A stretch of 64,000 bases of DNA from Corbicula japonica (taxonomy: Eukaryota; Mollusca; Bivalvia; Venerida; Cyrenidae). The notes beneath the pieces were generated by a model. That model saw only the letters and a list, made by a program, of their open reading frames with translations. It was not told the DNA's origin and made no database searches. Shown in pieces: positions 1 through 11,715 of this stretch. A program made the translations under genes and the position numbers. Each line of letters starts with the position of its first letter. Within the stretch, counting starts at the first letter, position 1. The stretch spans positions 310,001-374,000 of the forward strand of contig JAZAYU010000176.1 of the NCBI GenBank assembly GCA_038501625.1. Direction: 5' to 3'.

Positions 1-2282
1 TGAATTGAATTTGTTATTTTTTGTTTCTAATTAAAAACGAAAGTACGAAACCTTAATAGTGAATGCTGCCATTAGACTGGTTATCAGACTTTGTTGTAAT
101 GTTATGCGCTCAGCATGAAGAACATAGAAAACGTGTTTTATACTATGACAGTCAACGCTGTGTACGTACTGAAATCGTTGTAATTAAAGGACGAACCATA
201 AATGCAAAACAACCACTGCCATATGGCTTGATGTATTTAGCCACTATATTAAGCAAATAATCATTATGCCATCTTAGTGAAATAGTTGATAAGAGATTCA
301 AAAGATGAAAGGTTGACAAATCAAAGCCGGTCTACATTCAGCAATTAAATGTCCATAGAATACTGGCTTGATATCTAACCTTATGTGACTAAGTTTATGC
401 CCATACAAAACAGGAACAGATTTGTCGTAAAGTAAATGAAGGCTTCTCAAGCTAATATCGCCGAGCTTCCTTCTATGATTTGCCTCCTTTAATGAGGACA
501 AGCCTGACTTTGTACGTGGGTTTGTGCGGTGATAAGTGAAGTTTATGTTGATATCGACTTTATTCAATTAATTTCTGGACATGATGTATCATCCAAAATA
601 AACATATCTGAAATATAATAACAATGATTTAGAATATATAACTAACAATTAGATTATAATAATAGCTATTCAAAGATTATATAAGTTATGAAATGGTACA
701 ATCTGACATCTGTCAAATATTGTAAACAAACAAAATACCCGTGAATTAGGTCATCTGACAATGAAGCATAGCTTTCACAAGTGTAGACAGGTAAAATTAT
801 AAAGTATCGTTTACAAAACATATTTACGTAAAAATATCATGAAACTAAACTTATATAATAATAATACAATATTCATTTACCTGGAAAATATTCAATTTAT
901 CCAGACAAAAAAATAGATAATTACTACAAAATGTACAAATGGAACAACCGTTTGAAAAAATGACCGAAAAGTGACCGGTGCAGTGATTGGATGTTAGTGA
1001 TCACGTGCAAAGGTAAAAGAAAAGAAATTAAAGAAGTTATTTCCCTTTGACTGTTTTAATAATTTATAAATGTACGGAAGACAAGGCGGGTCACAAGTGA
1101 AATAAAGAGAGAAATAACAACAAACGAGGTATTATTACCTACTTTTTATTATAACTTATAACTGTTCCTACCCTATGACACTTAAGCAGGGATACAGCTT
1201 ATTTAGTTAAAGTGACAGTCCATAGTATTGTATTCATTAATGAAGAAAGATAATACTATCGCGCCCTCAAATATTAAATACAAAACCTCCGAGTGATATG
1301 GTGTCACTAGAATGTACGTTCAAATTATTGGGGTCGACATTAATTTAGAGCGAATAGACATTAATTAATATTCAGTGTGTCACGTGATTATTTTCAACAA
1401 CAAACACCGTGACGGATTCCGAAGCGACAAAGCGTATTAAAAAATAAAAAGGTAAGAAATATCTATTTAAAGTCGAAATGTATGGTCGTTCGTAATGTTC
1501 ATTCTTCCTTGACGTTTTATTTGTTTCTATTCCGGCGGGACGGCGATTATTTCGTTCTGCTTACGCTAGACTTCGCATGCATATGAATTTAGTAAATCGG
1601 CCTCATTTGCATCTATCGCGTTGAGGCATCAATTTTCGTACTTGTTAACTATATCCGTGTAAAGTAATTAAAAGAGTAAGATTTCTTTATTCTATTTTGT
1701 GTTTCTGTCTGTGGCGGTTTAAATTCTGACAATTTATGCAAAAATTTACTTTTCATTTACAGTTTTTACATAATATATGGAAATTCACTTTAACCATCAG
1801 AATTTAAAAGGGCAATAACTCTCAGCCGAAGAAGTCTGGCAAAGGGATCAATTATACTGTATCCGTTTTGTTTTATTTAGAAACAAACTACAGTGTTTCA
1901 TTTTATTTCTTTAAATACATACTCAGCAACCCAAAACAACCTTAATCTATCTGTGTTAAGAAGTTTTGAAGTTCAGGAGCAACTTAATTTTTTAAATAAA
2001 TCTAAAAATTGATGTCAGATTGAATTCAATCTAAAATATTAAGTAGCACATAGAAAGACTTTTTATGTTTTTCGAAAACCTGTATTACTGTTTTGAATGA
2101 AGAACTATGATCATAACTTGGACGAGATTAATTAGACGGGTTGTACAGCGTATAGACCCTTTACACAATAACATTTATTTTGTATAAACAGCTAACATTC
2201 TGATCAGATTGAACAGATGTCCGGCTAAAATGAGTTTACCATGGTCACACAGTATTGCCTTGAGGAGTAAAAGACCCTCTTT
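1..2282. other. Unassigned DNA
   Basis: AT-rich without a supported gene. A minus-strand frame of 89 codons at 298-567 includes a Y-G-H..P-V-F-Y-G-H echo but matches nothing I know. The 65-codon frame at 63-260 is equally unrecognised. A slightly GC-richer patch near 1530-1630 holds an ATTTGCAT octamer. Confidence 0.5.
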
Positions 2283-2480
2283 ATGATAGTGTCTCTAGCT
2301 GGGAGCGAACCCGCACCGTCACGGCGACAGCGCCTAGCCCTGCAATTCCTGCGACGCAACCAACTGAGCTAACCGGGACAACCCCAAAAAAGGTTGATCG
2401 GATAGCCCTGATATACGTAACAATCACTGCATGACATCGGTAATGGGTTATTTTTACTAAAAGCAGTATTACTAGTATTT
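2283..2480 (-). repeat. tRNA-like interspersed repeat, subfamily A
   Basis: Read on the minus strand it holds a pol III-like A box (TAGCTCAGTTGG) and B box (GGTTCGCTCCC). About 120 bp of conserved leader (GATCAACCTTTTTTGGGG, ACGTATATCAGGGCTATCCG) precede the A box. The spacing between boxes (~60 bp) is longer than in a true tRNA, so this is a tRNA-related SINE-like repeat, not a tRNA gene. It carries subfamily A marks GCGTCGCAGG and GTGATTGTTACG. The 102-codon ORF over it is chance. Confidence 0.8.
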
Positions 2481-3748
2481 TGTACAATATTGCAGTATCA
2501 ATGACTGAAGCTTTATCTATGGCATAAGAAAGAGTCTTATGTTTAATAATGTTATATTTCCTTTCAGAAAATACGATGTACTTGATCAAGTCATTTCTTT
2601 GGTTATTGTTTTATAACGTGATTGAACTCATTTATAAATACAAGGTTTTATTTGAATTTTACACAAGGTTGTTATAATGGATATATAGGAATTAGGATCA
2701 GTTTATATCGATACAAAATATAAATTCGTGCTTGCCTAATGGCCATCTTGACCTACAAAAGAACTTCAATTAAGTGAAGTAGACTGTATTCCGGATGCTA
2801 AGTACATTGTAGAAAATACGGATGAAAATAGTGCAATAGAAGTGATGGATTCGAAGAATAGCAAAAATCTTGAGATCGTTGTATTTCTTAAAGTAAGATT
2901 ATGATGACATGGCTCTTTAAATGATACATACAAAGATAGTGTAAATTCTACATGTACTGAATGTTAAACTTCATCAGTTACACATTTAATTGGTAGAATT
3001 TAGCAGTTCCCAATTATAAGTTGTCATAGTGTATTTGTTTATTAAATCCTCTGTAACAAATATGAAATGTTTAGAATTTATAATACAATCGCATACCGTG
3101 AACATACAACACAATACCTGTTGAGATCATATAGTTGTCATCCTACTCTAATTAAATCTTCGAATATTCTGCAATATTATTATCTGGTTCAAAGCAAGTC
3201 CTATTTAATGTATTGTATGTTTATTTGTCACGCAATTCTATAATACTTTTAAATTGGTAATCAACCTAATTACCGTTTGTAATTAAGAAAGGAAACTTTA
3301 TACTCTTCTTATTGATCCAATAACATTATATTCTTTTTAAGTAACCTAGAATCATTTACTGAGCAATGTTTTAACGACCGTTGAATAAGTATTTAAACAT
3401 ATTGGTTAACGATGGACTTTAACAGTAGTTTGAACCCCTGAATGGTTTGTTGAAAACAAGCTTTTACATAATTAACGGTCGTAAATTTATAATTATCACG
3501 AAAACAAGTTCACTTATAAAAGAATATTGAACTAATTCTTGTATAAATAGCAGTACAATTATCGACTCACACCCTTTCACACTTTTTACCTGACATTTAA
3601 TACTTGCCAGTATCTTTTCATTCAGAGATTTATTCGACATATCATTTTACAGCTTAGGAAAGAGACAATCAGCAATTGATAAAATAATAAGTGATTCATT
3701 TTTAGGAAATATCATATCACAATCATGCATATTTCATCTTTTTAAAAT
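2481..3748. other. Unassigned AT-rich DNA
   Basis: No gene, RNA or repeat structure is recognised between the first tRNA-like copy and the 139-bp duplication. Confidence 0.5.
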
Positions 3749-4004
3749 CACAGTAGTTGTGTATGTGCTGTGCGGCGGCCTTAAAACGTCTCCCCTTACT
3801 TACATTCAATACTGTTATATTTTCATCCCTCAGGGACTGCATTTGAAACTGATCATTTTATTAACCATGAATAGTTCACATTTGAAAAACACAGTAGTTG
3901 TGTATGTGCTGAGTGGCGGCCGTAAAACGTCTACCCGTACTAACATTCAATACTGTTATTTGTTCATCCCTCAGGGACTGCTTTTAAAACTGATCGTTTT
4001 ATAA
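3749..4004 (+). repeat. 139-bp tandem duplication related to the tRNA-like repeat body
   Basis: Two units begin CACAGTAGTTGTGTATGTGC and contain GGCGGCCGTAAAACGTCT, CCCGTAC and CAATACTGTTAT, matching in order the body of the tRNA-like repeat. A private part follows (TCATCCCTCAGGGACTGC..AAACTGATC). The second unit runs directly into a Penelope-like terminal fragment. Confidence 0.7.
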
Positions 4005-4085
4005 ACCAGGCTCTCTCTTCTTCTTTTTGACTGTGTGGGGAAGCTGTTGTTTTGAATGTGGCAATTCCTGATATGCATTTTTCAC
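4005..4085 (+). mobile_element. Terminal fragment of the Penelope-like element
   Basis: About 80 bp match the last bases of the element (CCAGGCTCTC..TGTGTGGGGAAGC..GGCAATTCCTGATATGCAT). It directly follows the 139-bp duplicated unit at 3749-4004. Confidence 0.6.
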
Positions 4086-4857
4086 CTTTTTATTAATAGT
4101 ACATGCAATTTGCAAAATACGGTAGTTTCTGTCGTAAAGGTTAAAATCTTTTACAGCTAAATACATGTAATATGAGTCATGTGCAATATTTGCACGTAAA
4201 CGTGATATCAAACAGTTGTATGAAGTGTCTATAGATTAGCCATAAAAAGCTAGGAAAAGTTCGTTCTTGATAATGATAACATCATATTGCACACAGGCTG
4301 TCGCTTGGTTGTGTGAATTATATAATATAGTTCAGTTATGCAATTCGAACCTTAAATATCACCTTAAATATTTGCGGACTTTCTTCTCAGCTTTGATATC
4401 TATAATTCACATTAGCAAAGGCAATTTGTTATAAATTTCCGGCTTACAACAGTATTGTTTGCGAGTGACATGCTTAGTTGAGATATTCGTTGACGGAGGA
4501 ACTGGTAAATATTTGTTTTGTGTATGTGGCGGTTTCTACTGGAAAGTTTGAGGTCTTGGACTCGAAATGCAGAAAACCGTCTTTTCTTACTGTGGATCTG
4601 CCAATTGTGGGTCTGAGACCAACATTCAGGAATAATTTACTCAACCTCTTTACAATTTACTTTATAAAGACCACAAGAGACTGACCATTTAGAGTCAAAC
4701 AGCCAGCAATTGCATCGCTGAGAAAGCCCTATGATAATCAGTCTGCCGAGAAAACAAACTTGGTATCTTTATGGACAAATCTGTAGACCTAAACCTTGAT
4801 TTAGCATTATCATTTCAAGAAACTGATACAGCGTTGGTGTTTTGCCCATATCAAGCA

Positions 4858-4925
4858 GCATCGGTCGCTCAATTGGTAATGTAGAACATCGGTGCCCGAA
4901 TCCCGGTCGTGGCCTGTACGATTTT
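4858..4925 (+). repeat. tRNA-derived SINE head relic (second family)
   Basis: CGCTCAATTGGTAATGTAGA resembles an A box/D-loop region. CCCGAATCCCGGTCGTGGCC resembles a B box followed by the start of a SINE body. It does not match the other tRNA-like family here. Confidence 0.5.
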
Positions 4926-5104
4926 CTTCTGTATGTTTCCTTTTTAGCCTGCGTATGCAGTTTATGTGTATGTTAGCCAGCTCTTCTTGATGAAGGATCG
5001 GCTCGTATATATGCAGTCGGAACCTACATTATTTATAGCAGACATTTGCTAATTAAGTAACAATGTCTCATTAAGAAGAATGGAATGTAGAAATGCTAAT
5101 ATAA

Positions 5105-5170
5105 GGTTGCTCAGTAAGTAGAGAATCTGCTCAACAAGAAAGATCAGATGTTTAAATCTTGTTGAGACCG
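5105..5170 (+). repeat. Possible decayed tRNA-like segment
   Basis: GTTGCTCAGTAAGTAGAGAA followed 30 bp later by GATGTTTAAATCTTG looks like worn A and B boxes. No second copy is recognised. Confidence 0.3.
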
Positions 5171-5393
5171 AGATATTTTTCTCCTTTCTATTTCACTAGT
5201 GATTATCAACGTCACTGGTTGCAAGTGCCACTCTCTTAGTAGCACGTTAATGACAGAGTTATCAAACCCCATTATTTCCTTAAAATTTTACGTCAAACTA
5301 GGCAATGAATTATGCCACATTATTGTTATGTCTCTTTTTTATGCTGTAAGACACTCTTGAGAGAAATTATATATTGTCTGAATACTTCACTTA

Positions 5394-5600
5394 CACTTAA
5401 CCAATGTTCTAACTACACAGATAATAAAAACTGCATTTCTCCGCATGGAACTGGTGTACACTCTTCAAATTTAAAATATAATAAAATACAGAAGGTTTAC
5501 TTCTTTGGTTTAAAATAACATTAAAATCCCATTGTGCCTTTGTAAACAAATGACATTTAATATAGTTGGAGTAAGACAAAACGTCACAAAGTCGACTAGA
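5394..5600 (+). mobile_element. Partial copy of the 23.3-kb MITE
   Basis: It begins after a TA with CACTTAACCAATGTTCTAAC and keeps CTCCGCATGGAACTGG, ATTTAAAATATAAT and TGACATTTAAT blocks in order. The other terminus was not found before the Penelope-like fragment at 5.7 kb. Confidence 0.6.
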
Positions 5601-5699
5601 GTTTTTGAACAGAAGATAAACCGAAATAGACAAAACTGCAGAATTCTGCATGCCTGGAGATTAAACAATCTACAGTTGTTCGTTATGCTTACGTCTTCG

Positions 5700-6225
5700 G
5701 TTACACGCCGGTTGCAAGGGTTTATGAAGAGTTATAAAAACAAACCTTGTTAAAAAACCTAGAAGCTCGAACAGTTTCTCTTGCCCCTGTCATCATCTTC
5801 TTGCTGATTTGACTCCATGGGCTGTGGTCTCAGTAAGGTTATTGAGTGGCGAACTTAACGCTTGACACTTATTTAAGCGTCTTATGTTTTATATGTATGT
5901 GTGCTTTTGTCGAGTCGATGGGTGGATTAGAGCTTTATCGTTAAGATAACTTGTACTTGTGTTTTTTTTATACCAGAACGTTTTGGGGCAAATATGAGGT
6001 TGGTGCACCCTAGAACCTGGTTTAAAACCAACAGTGGAAAATTGTTTATTCCAGTGACCGTTCCAAGGCGGTAAACCCTCGGGTTCTTATAGATGTTAGT
6101 CGTTTGTGGTGTCTATTTTGAAATTGATCATCTTATTAACTAGGCTCTTTTTTTCTTCTCTACTTTTTGGCATGGGGATAATGTGTCTTCTGAATGCGGC
6201 AAGTCCTGATATGCATACTTTTTCT
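5700..6225 (+). mobile_element. Solo 3' end of the Penelope-like element (~525 bp)
   Basis: This aligns block by block with the tail at 46.87-47.43 kb in opposite orientation. Shared blocks are the GGTTTATGAAGAG block, CTTGCTGATTTGACTCC, GAGGTTGGTGCACCCTAGAA, GTGACCGTTCCAAGGCGGTA, and the terminal TTTTGGCATGGGGATA..TCCTGATATGCATA. No RT precedes it, so it is a strongly 5'-truncated insertion. The internal hairpin has lost perfect pairing. Confidence 0.7.
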
Positions 6226-8675
6226 TTTTGTTTAAGTTAACTTAATTTATGGAAAGTCACTTTAAAATGTCACAGTTTTGAACATTTTACTCTTAATAAA
6301 TTGTTTCAAATATTTCTTCCCATAAATCTTCCTTGACTAATTCAGTGTAATAATCATATAAGTAAATATTACAAAGATATACTTCTTTGTTGTAAGTTTA
6401 CTGTTTTCATATACTCCGAATGAACAAAAATACAAGTTATTGCATTTTTAGTTAAAAACATATTTAAAATTTTTATAGGTTTTATAATTTGATTAATATT
6501 TACATGTTCTGATATTTACACAATATTTAACATATTTAGGATTTATGATAGACTAAAATGTATGATTTATTTAAATATATAATCCTTCAAGCTTTATAAT
6601 GAAGAACACTTGTCAGAAAAAGAATAATTTAACAGTTGCAACTGGAGAAGACCGATAAGTATTAACACCGTTTTTATTTATGTTTAAATATTTCCCAAAA
6701 TAAAAATAATACATTTGAAACATGGGAGCATTACTTACAATTAATTTGTATTTTAAAAATATCCTTTATCTAAATTAAATATAAACTGTATGACATCAGT
6801 GTTAGATGTTTACATGAAATTACTCGTAATATAAAAGTGTTTAAAAAGTCAGAAAGTATTTTTAGACAAAAATCAATATTGATTATTCCATTAAATATAA
6901 ATGATGTGTTTAAATAAACTTGTGGGTGAGGAAATTGTACAAATATTTTTTTAAAATTTCAAGCATATAAGACATTTGTAAGAAATTTTGGTCTAATCGC
7001 TTAGAAATTATTCAGCTTGACTGACGGTCATGTTTGCATTTGTGCCTATTGCCCACTGTGTAGTTTTACACATGTAACTAAATTTGTTAATAAAACCATT
7101 CCCTTGAAGACAGTGTTAATGTCGGAATGAGTTGTGAATATTGTTTCTCATTCTGTAACAAGTCACCAGTTTCTAGTGTCTGGTTTATAAAGATGTTTAC
7201 AGTCGCTAACAAAATTAAAGAAATAGAAAATATAAATAATGGATCTAATTTGTCTGGACTTCTGTAGTTATATTTGGACTGATATATTTAAAACTCATTC
7301 CTCTTGACTGACTATGTCTTTCTCTGTAATAATTACCTTTAGGCTTGTTTAACATTTATAATTACATTTCAAAGACAACGACCGGGAGTCCGCATGCTCC
7401 AGAAAAAAAAATCATAACCTTTAAAACTTGTAGGTTGGGTTACTAAATTTTTAAATGCTTTTAATGCACAAAAACCATTTTCTTTACATTATTCGTTAAT
7501 ATTTCATCACAGTATATGTAAACCTACAGAAATAATGCATTTGTTGATTGTTAATTGTCAGTTATGAATATTAGTATGATCAGTTTCTATTATCATTTTT
7601 ACAATGTACCACATAAAATATCTCATACTTTTCTGAACGTATATGTTTACCATTTGTATTTTGCTTTTTGTTGTGTTTTTCTTTTTGCTTTAATATGTGC
7701 TATGTCATTATTTTATCTTTGCGATTTCAATTTATATCGCCAACTTGTATATTGTGTATGGCTATGAACATTGTTATGTTTAATGCCAATAGATATTTGA
7801 CTTGACTTGATAATGAGCACCACATGAAGGACAAAAATAACATTATTCTAAAAATGTGACGTTTTGAAAGTCGCTCAGAACTGTCAAAAGATGAACAGAC
7901 TCGAAACGAACCGGTGTAACGTTTTAAACTGACCCTCATATATAATGATGAATAATGACTTTTATTATACTGACATTCCTTATAAAAAATGTCCCTATTA
8001 TTTATTGATGAAATATTGACCAGTGGATATACCTAGTTAACGTACTCCATATTAATTCAAATCACTGTGGGGTTTCTATTGCTTATATTCGTTGTTGTTA
8101 TTTATGCCGTAGTCGCTTCTACGGCTTACACAACAACAGTCCTAAAGGCGCCGCTAGGAAATACCGGTAAGCGTCCATCTTTTTAAAATGGAATATAAAA
8201 TAAGTGGCTTTAATATTCAATCAGTGCTGTTATGCTGAAGGTCGTCGAGTTCGATACTGAACTTTGATAATTATTTAATAGTACTTATAAATACATTTGT
8301 ATAAAAAACTCAATATTACTACATTTATATATAAAAGAACTCATTTTTACGGCACCTCTTTTCAAAAGTGATTTCAATTTTCTAGTATGTCTAAGAATTG
8401 ATGTGTAAGCGTCACCCTTAGGATGTACCTTCTGCTTTTATTGCTTGCTTTTGACGACTGCTGTAATATATTGGACTTATGATATAAGGTATTCCCAGCA
8501 GTTATATTTTGTTAATTCTCTCTGTTGTTTTTATTTTATACGGGTTCTTTCATTTATTAGAACCATACTTCGGTATTCAATGAAAATTACGAAAATTACG
8601 CATTGAAGAGTTCATGTTCGCCGTCTTACATCATCGTTTGGGGATTTATCAAAGATTTTACTGTTTAATTTATTT
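6226..8675. other. Unassigned AT-rich DNA
   Basis: Very A/T-rich, especially 6230-7000. Two overlapping ~70-codon frames (7555-7767 + and 7727-7939 -) show no recognisable protein. Confidence 0.5.
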
Positions 8676-8810
8676 AACCAAGTGTTAGGCGGCGTGGGTA
8701 GTATTATGCATTTCCACTACTGCCCATGACCAAGTTGAATAAACCCAGTCGGCAATCTTTTTCATATTTGTCGTGTTCGGTGTCTTTCAAAGTTTTCTTT
8801 AATTTATTTT
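8676..8810 (+). repeat. ~130-bp interspersed repeat, copy 1
   Basis: It contains GGCGTGGGTAGTATTATGCA, the GACCAAGTTGAATAAACCC block and ATTTGTCGTGTTCGGTGTCT. The reverse complement of the second copy at 35.2 kb matches in order. Confidence 0.65.
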
Positions 8811-10891
8811 ATTATTTTATTCTGATCAATCATTTACTTTCTATAAACACGAGATTTAATTTTAGATTTTAAAAAGGTCAAACGGCATAACTGTTATTGT
8901 TATCTTTTTAAAATAATAATTACCGATACATAAAAGAATTAATCTCATTACTTGTGATCAGGAATGGCATTCACAACAGGTGACAACATCGGAAAACTGA
9001 ATCTGAGCGGTGAAGCAGTCACGTGACTTATACTTCCAATCAATACTCCCCTCTAGTTCTCCGCGCTCTCAGTTCACATACAACTTCAAACATACTTGAT
9101 GCATTAACTGGCGATGTGACTTTAGTTTAGATTTGCGTTTGGGGATTCTATTTTAACGAAGCATTGTCGAACTGATATGAGGTAATGTGTGCTTATTTTG
9201 TCATTTAATTTAATGGAAATATTCTGTATTCTTACTAAATTTACTTAATTCTTTTTTCACCGAAAATAGATATTGCGGAGTTAAAAAAACTTATTTCGAT
9301 ATTTTTTATAAATAAATTTTTATAAGTAAGTAAAATTCAGTAGAAACGTTTATCTAATGTGCTTAAAATTGATCAAACGTTATATGAATACACTCGTATT
9401 TATTTATAATTTACCATTTTTGAATCAAATTCATGGAATCCTATGTTTAAATAAAATATATATATAAAAATGATTGATGTTTTAAACTACAAACAAAAAA
9501 ATGTAATATTTATACCAATAATTGCACGCGTAAGAAACAAAGTATCTGTTCTGTTTCCATGAACTGCATTCTTATCATGTTTATTTAAAATGTAAACGTT
9601 TATTGCCTCTGATAATTAACAGTGTATTGTCATAATTAAATCAATCTACGTTAAAGATGTATACAAATCCTTAAAATATTCTACACATACACTTAATATA
9701 AGCATTATAAACGTTCACCTTATCAAGAATGGTTTTTCATTTTTAAATTGAAGTTTTATTGGTAATGAACTCAGTTCTCATGAACAACAGACACATGAAA
9801 GAACATCTTGAGTATTAATGTTATCATCTTAAACATTGATATAAATGCGAATGCTTTTCACTTTCAAACACATTCTAGTATTTTTAAACGTAAGTTACAA
9901 TAAAAGCAGAACATTGCATCTTTGTTGTTTTATGAACTACAAATCTAATAATGTGATGATTAATGTAAAACAAAAAAAATGTTAATATAGTTCATTGACG
10001 TCGTATGATAACATGACAAACTTGGTAATAAAAAACCCCTGTTTTTAAACACAAACTGTTTAAAATGTTCTACTAGAAAACAACAACAACTTTATTGTAA
10101 CTTTTAATGTTGTCCCAGATAGCTTTGTAACCAATGACCTCGGTTGTCATTTACAAGTTACAGTAGTGCATTGTGGTGGCCATCAAATATCTCCATTGCT
10201 TTAATCACAGTGTAACAAAATTATCTCACCTTTTTTGTATTTGCTATAACCGGGTCGTAACTGGAACTCCATAAAGGAGTAACATATATAAGGGGTATAT
10301 AAAAGTTTCTATTGGAAGACTTGATCATAATACTGTCGGGCTATGCTGAGCTGAATATGGCAGTATCTTAATAATAGACTTACTTGCGGTAAAATTGACT
10401 GAACATATTTTGATGTTTATATCATTGTCGGTCTTGTGCTGGGTTGATAACAGATTGTTTTCTGTTGCTGAGGTTCTCTTAGACTATAACTTTAGTATAA
10501 ATTGAAGAGTTAAACATTTTGATGATCACACGGAACTGATCCGAAATTCCAGCTATGTGATGACGATATAGTGGTGTTCGATTCCAGTTACGTGCCCTAT
10601 TCATTAAGGAACCGGTCTTTATAGTGATGAAGATAATCGGGATTATCTGCCTCAGCTTTCCGGGTTTTCTTAGTTAGTAGCTTGCCAGGAGTTGTTTGGC
10701 CATTCACTGTTGCCATATCGGTTCAATTCGTGTCTCCGTATCCCTTTATCATTTACAGATATTCTTTTTTCACGGCCTAATAATTACTTATAGAAGTAAA
10801 GAAACTAAGATTTCTTGAATTTTTCTTTTTTCGTTTTGCAAGCTCACCACGGCAGTTACCTCTATTTAGAGTCACAGTTACTGACAATATT
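8811..10891. other. Unassigned DNA with a possible promoter-like patch
   Basis: Mostly AT-rich. Around 9000-9190 it is less AT-rich and contains a CACGTG E-box, CTCAGTTCAC (initiator-like) and TATGAGGTAATG (donor-like). This could be a non-coding first exon but is unproven. Confidence 0.35.
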
Positions 10892-11130
10892 AAATGATAG
10901 TGCCTCTAACTGGGAGCGAACCCGCACCGTCACGGCGACAGCGCCTAGCCCTGCAATTCCTGCGACGCAACCAATTGAGCTAACCGGGACAACCCCAAAA
11001 CAGGTTGATCGGATAGCCCTGATATACGTAACAATCACGGCATGACATCTGTAACGGGTTATTTTACTGATAACAGTACTGACTATATGTACGGGGGGAC
11101 TTTTTATGGCCGCCACACTGCACAAATAGC
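10892..11130 (-). repeat. tRNA-like interspersed repeat, subfamily A
   Basis: A nearly full unit of ~240 bp. It has the A box TAGCTCAATTGG, B box GGTTCGCTCCC, CTAGGCGCTGTCGCCGTGAC between them, and the GTGTGGCGGCC..CCCCGTACAT segment at the other end. It is very close to the 52.7-kb copies. Confidence 0.85.
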
Positions 11131-11639
11131 AAAAAAAGTTTCTTATGAAATTTCGGCGATAATAGATTTAGTAGAATATTACAACTACTTTCTCTATGAT
11201 CTCTTAAAATTGTATTAGATAAACAAAAATACTGCAACTGCACACAACATAAAATATAATTATGCTACTTACACCATTTTTCTTACTCTAAAAAAACTTC
11301 GGAGATTATCCTTGTTATCTTCATTCTTACCTCCAGTCCTTCCCATATCTATCATTTCGTTTATTATGCCTGACCTCATTAAGCCTTATCTATTAGCAAC
11401 AAATTTAATCTACTTTCATTGGTGTTAATTACAAGTATCTTTGGTATATCCTCATAAAATAAGTATTGGATTAACAAGAAACCTTCATTTTTTTCTAAAA
11501 TAATTACCTTACATATTTACCCTGCATTCCTTATTCAATATTTCATTCTTAATTCCACCAGGTTTATATTTTATTACCAATGACACAACAACATCTATAT
11601 TGTCTTCAGTGAAAATTCATTCTTGAATATATTCCATAC

Positions 11640-11715
11640 TCTCTCTTTCTCTTTTTCTTGGCTGTATAGGGAGGCTGTGTCTTCTAAATGTGGCAATTCT
11701 TCATATGGATATTTT
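11640..11715 (+). mobile_element. Terminal fragment of the Penelope-like element
   Basis: About 75 bp match the element's last segment: CTTGGCTGTATAGGGAGGC, TCTAAATGTGGCAATTC and CATATGGATA. Nothing upstream matches the longer copies. Confidence 0.55.

Noticed and set aside
2281..2589. 102-codon minus ORF (and similar ones at 10.8, 29.5, 52.7, 52.9 and 62.9 kb)
   Set aside because: All lie over the tRNA-like repeat; their shared peptide is a translation of a non-coding repeat.
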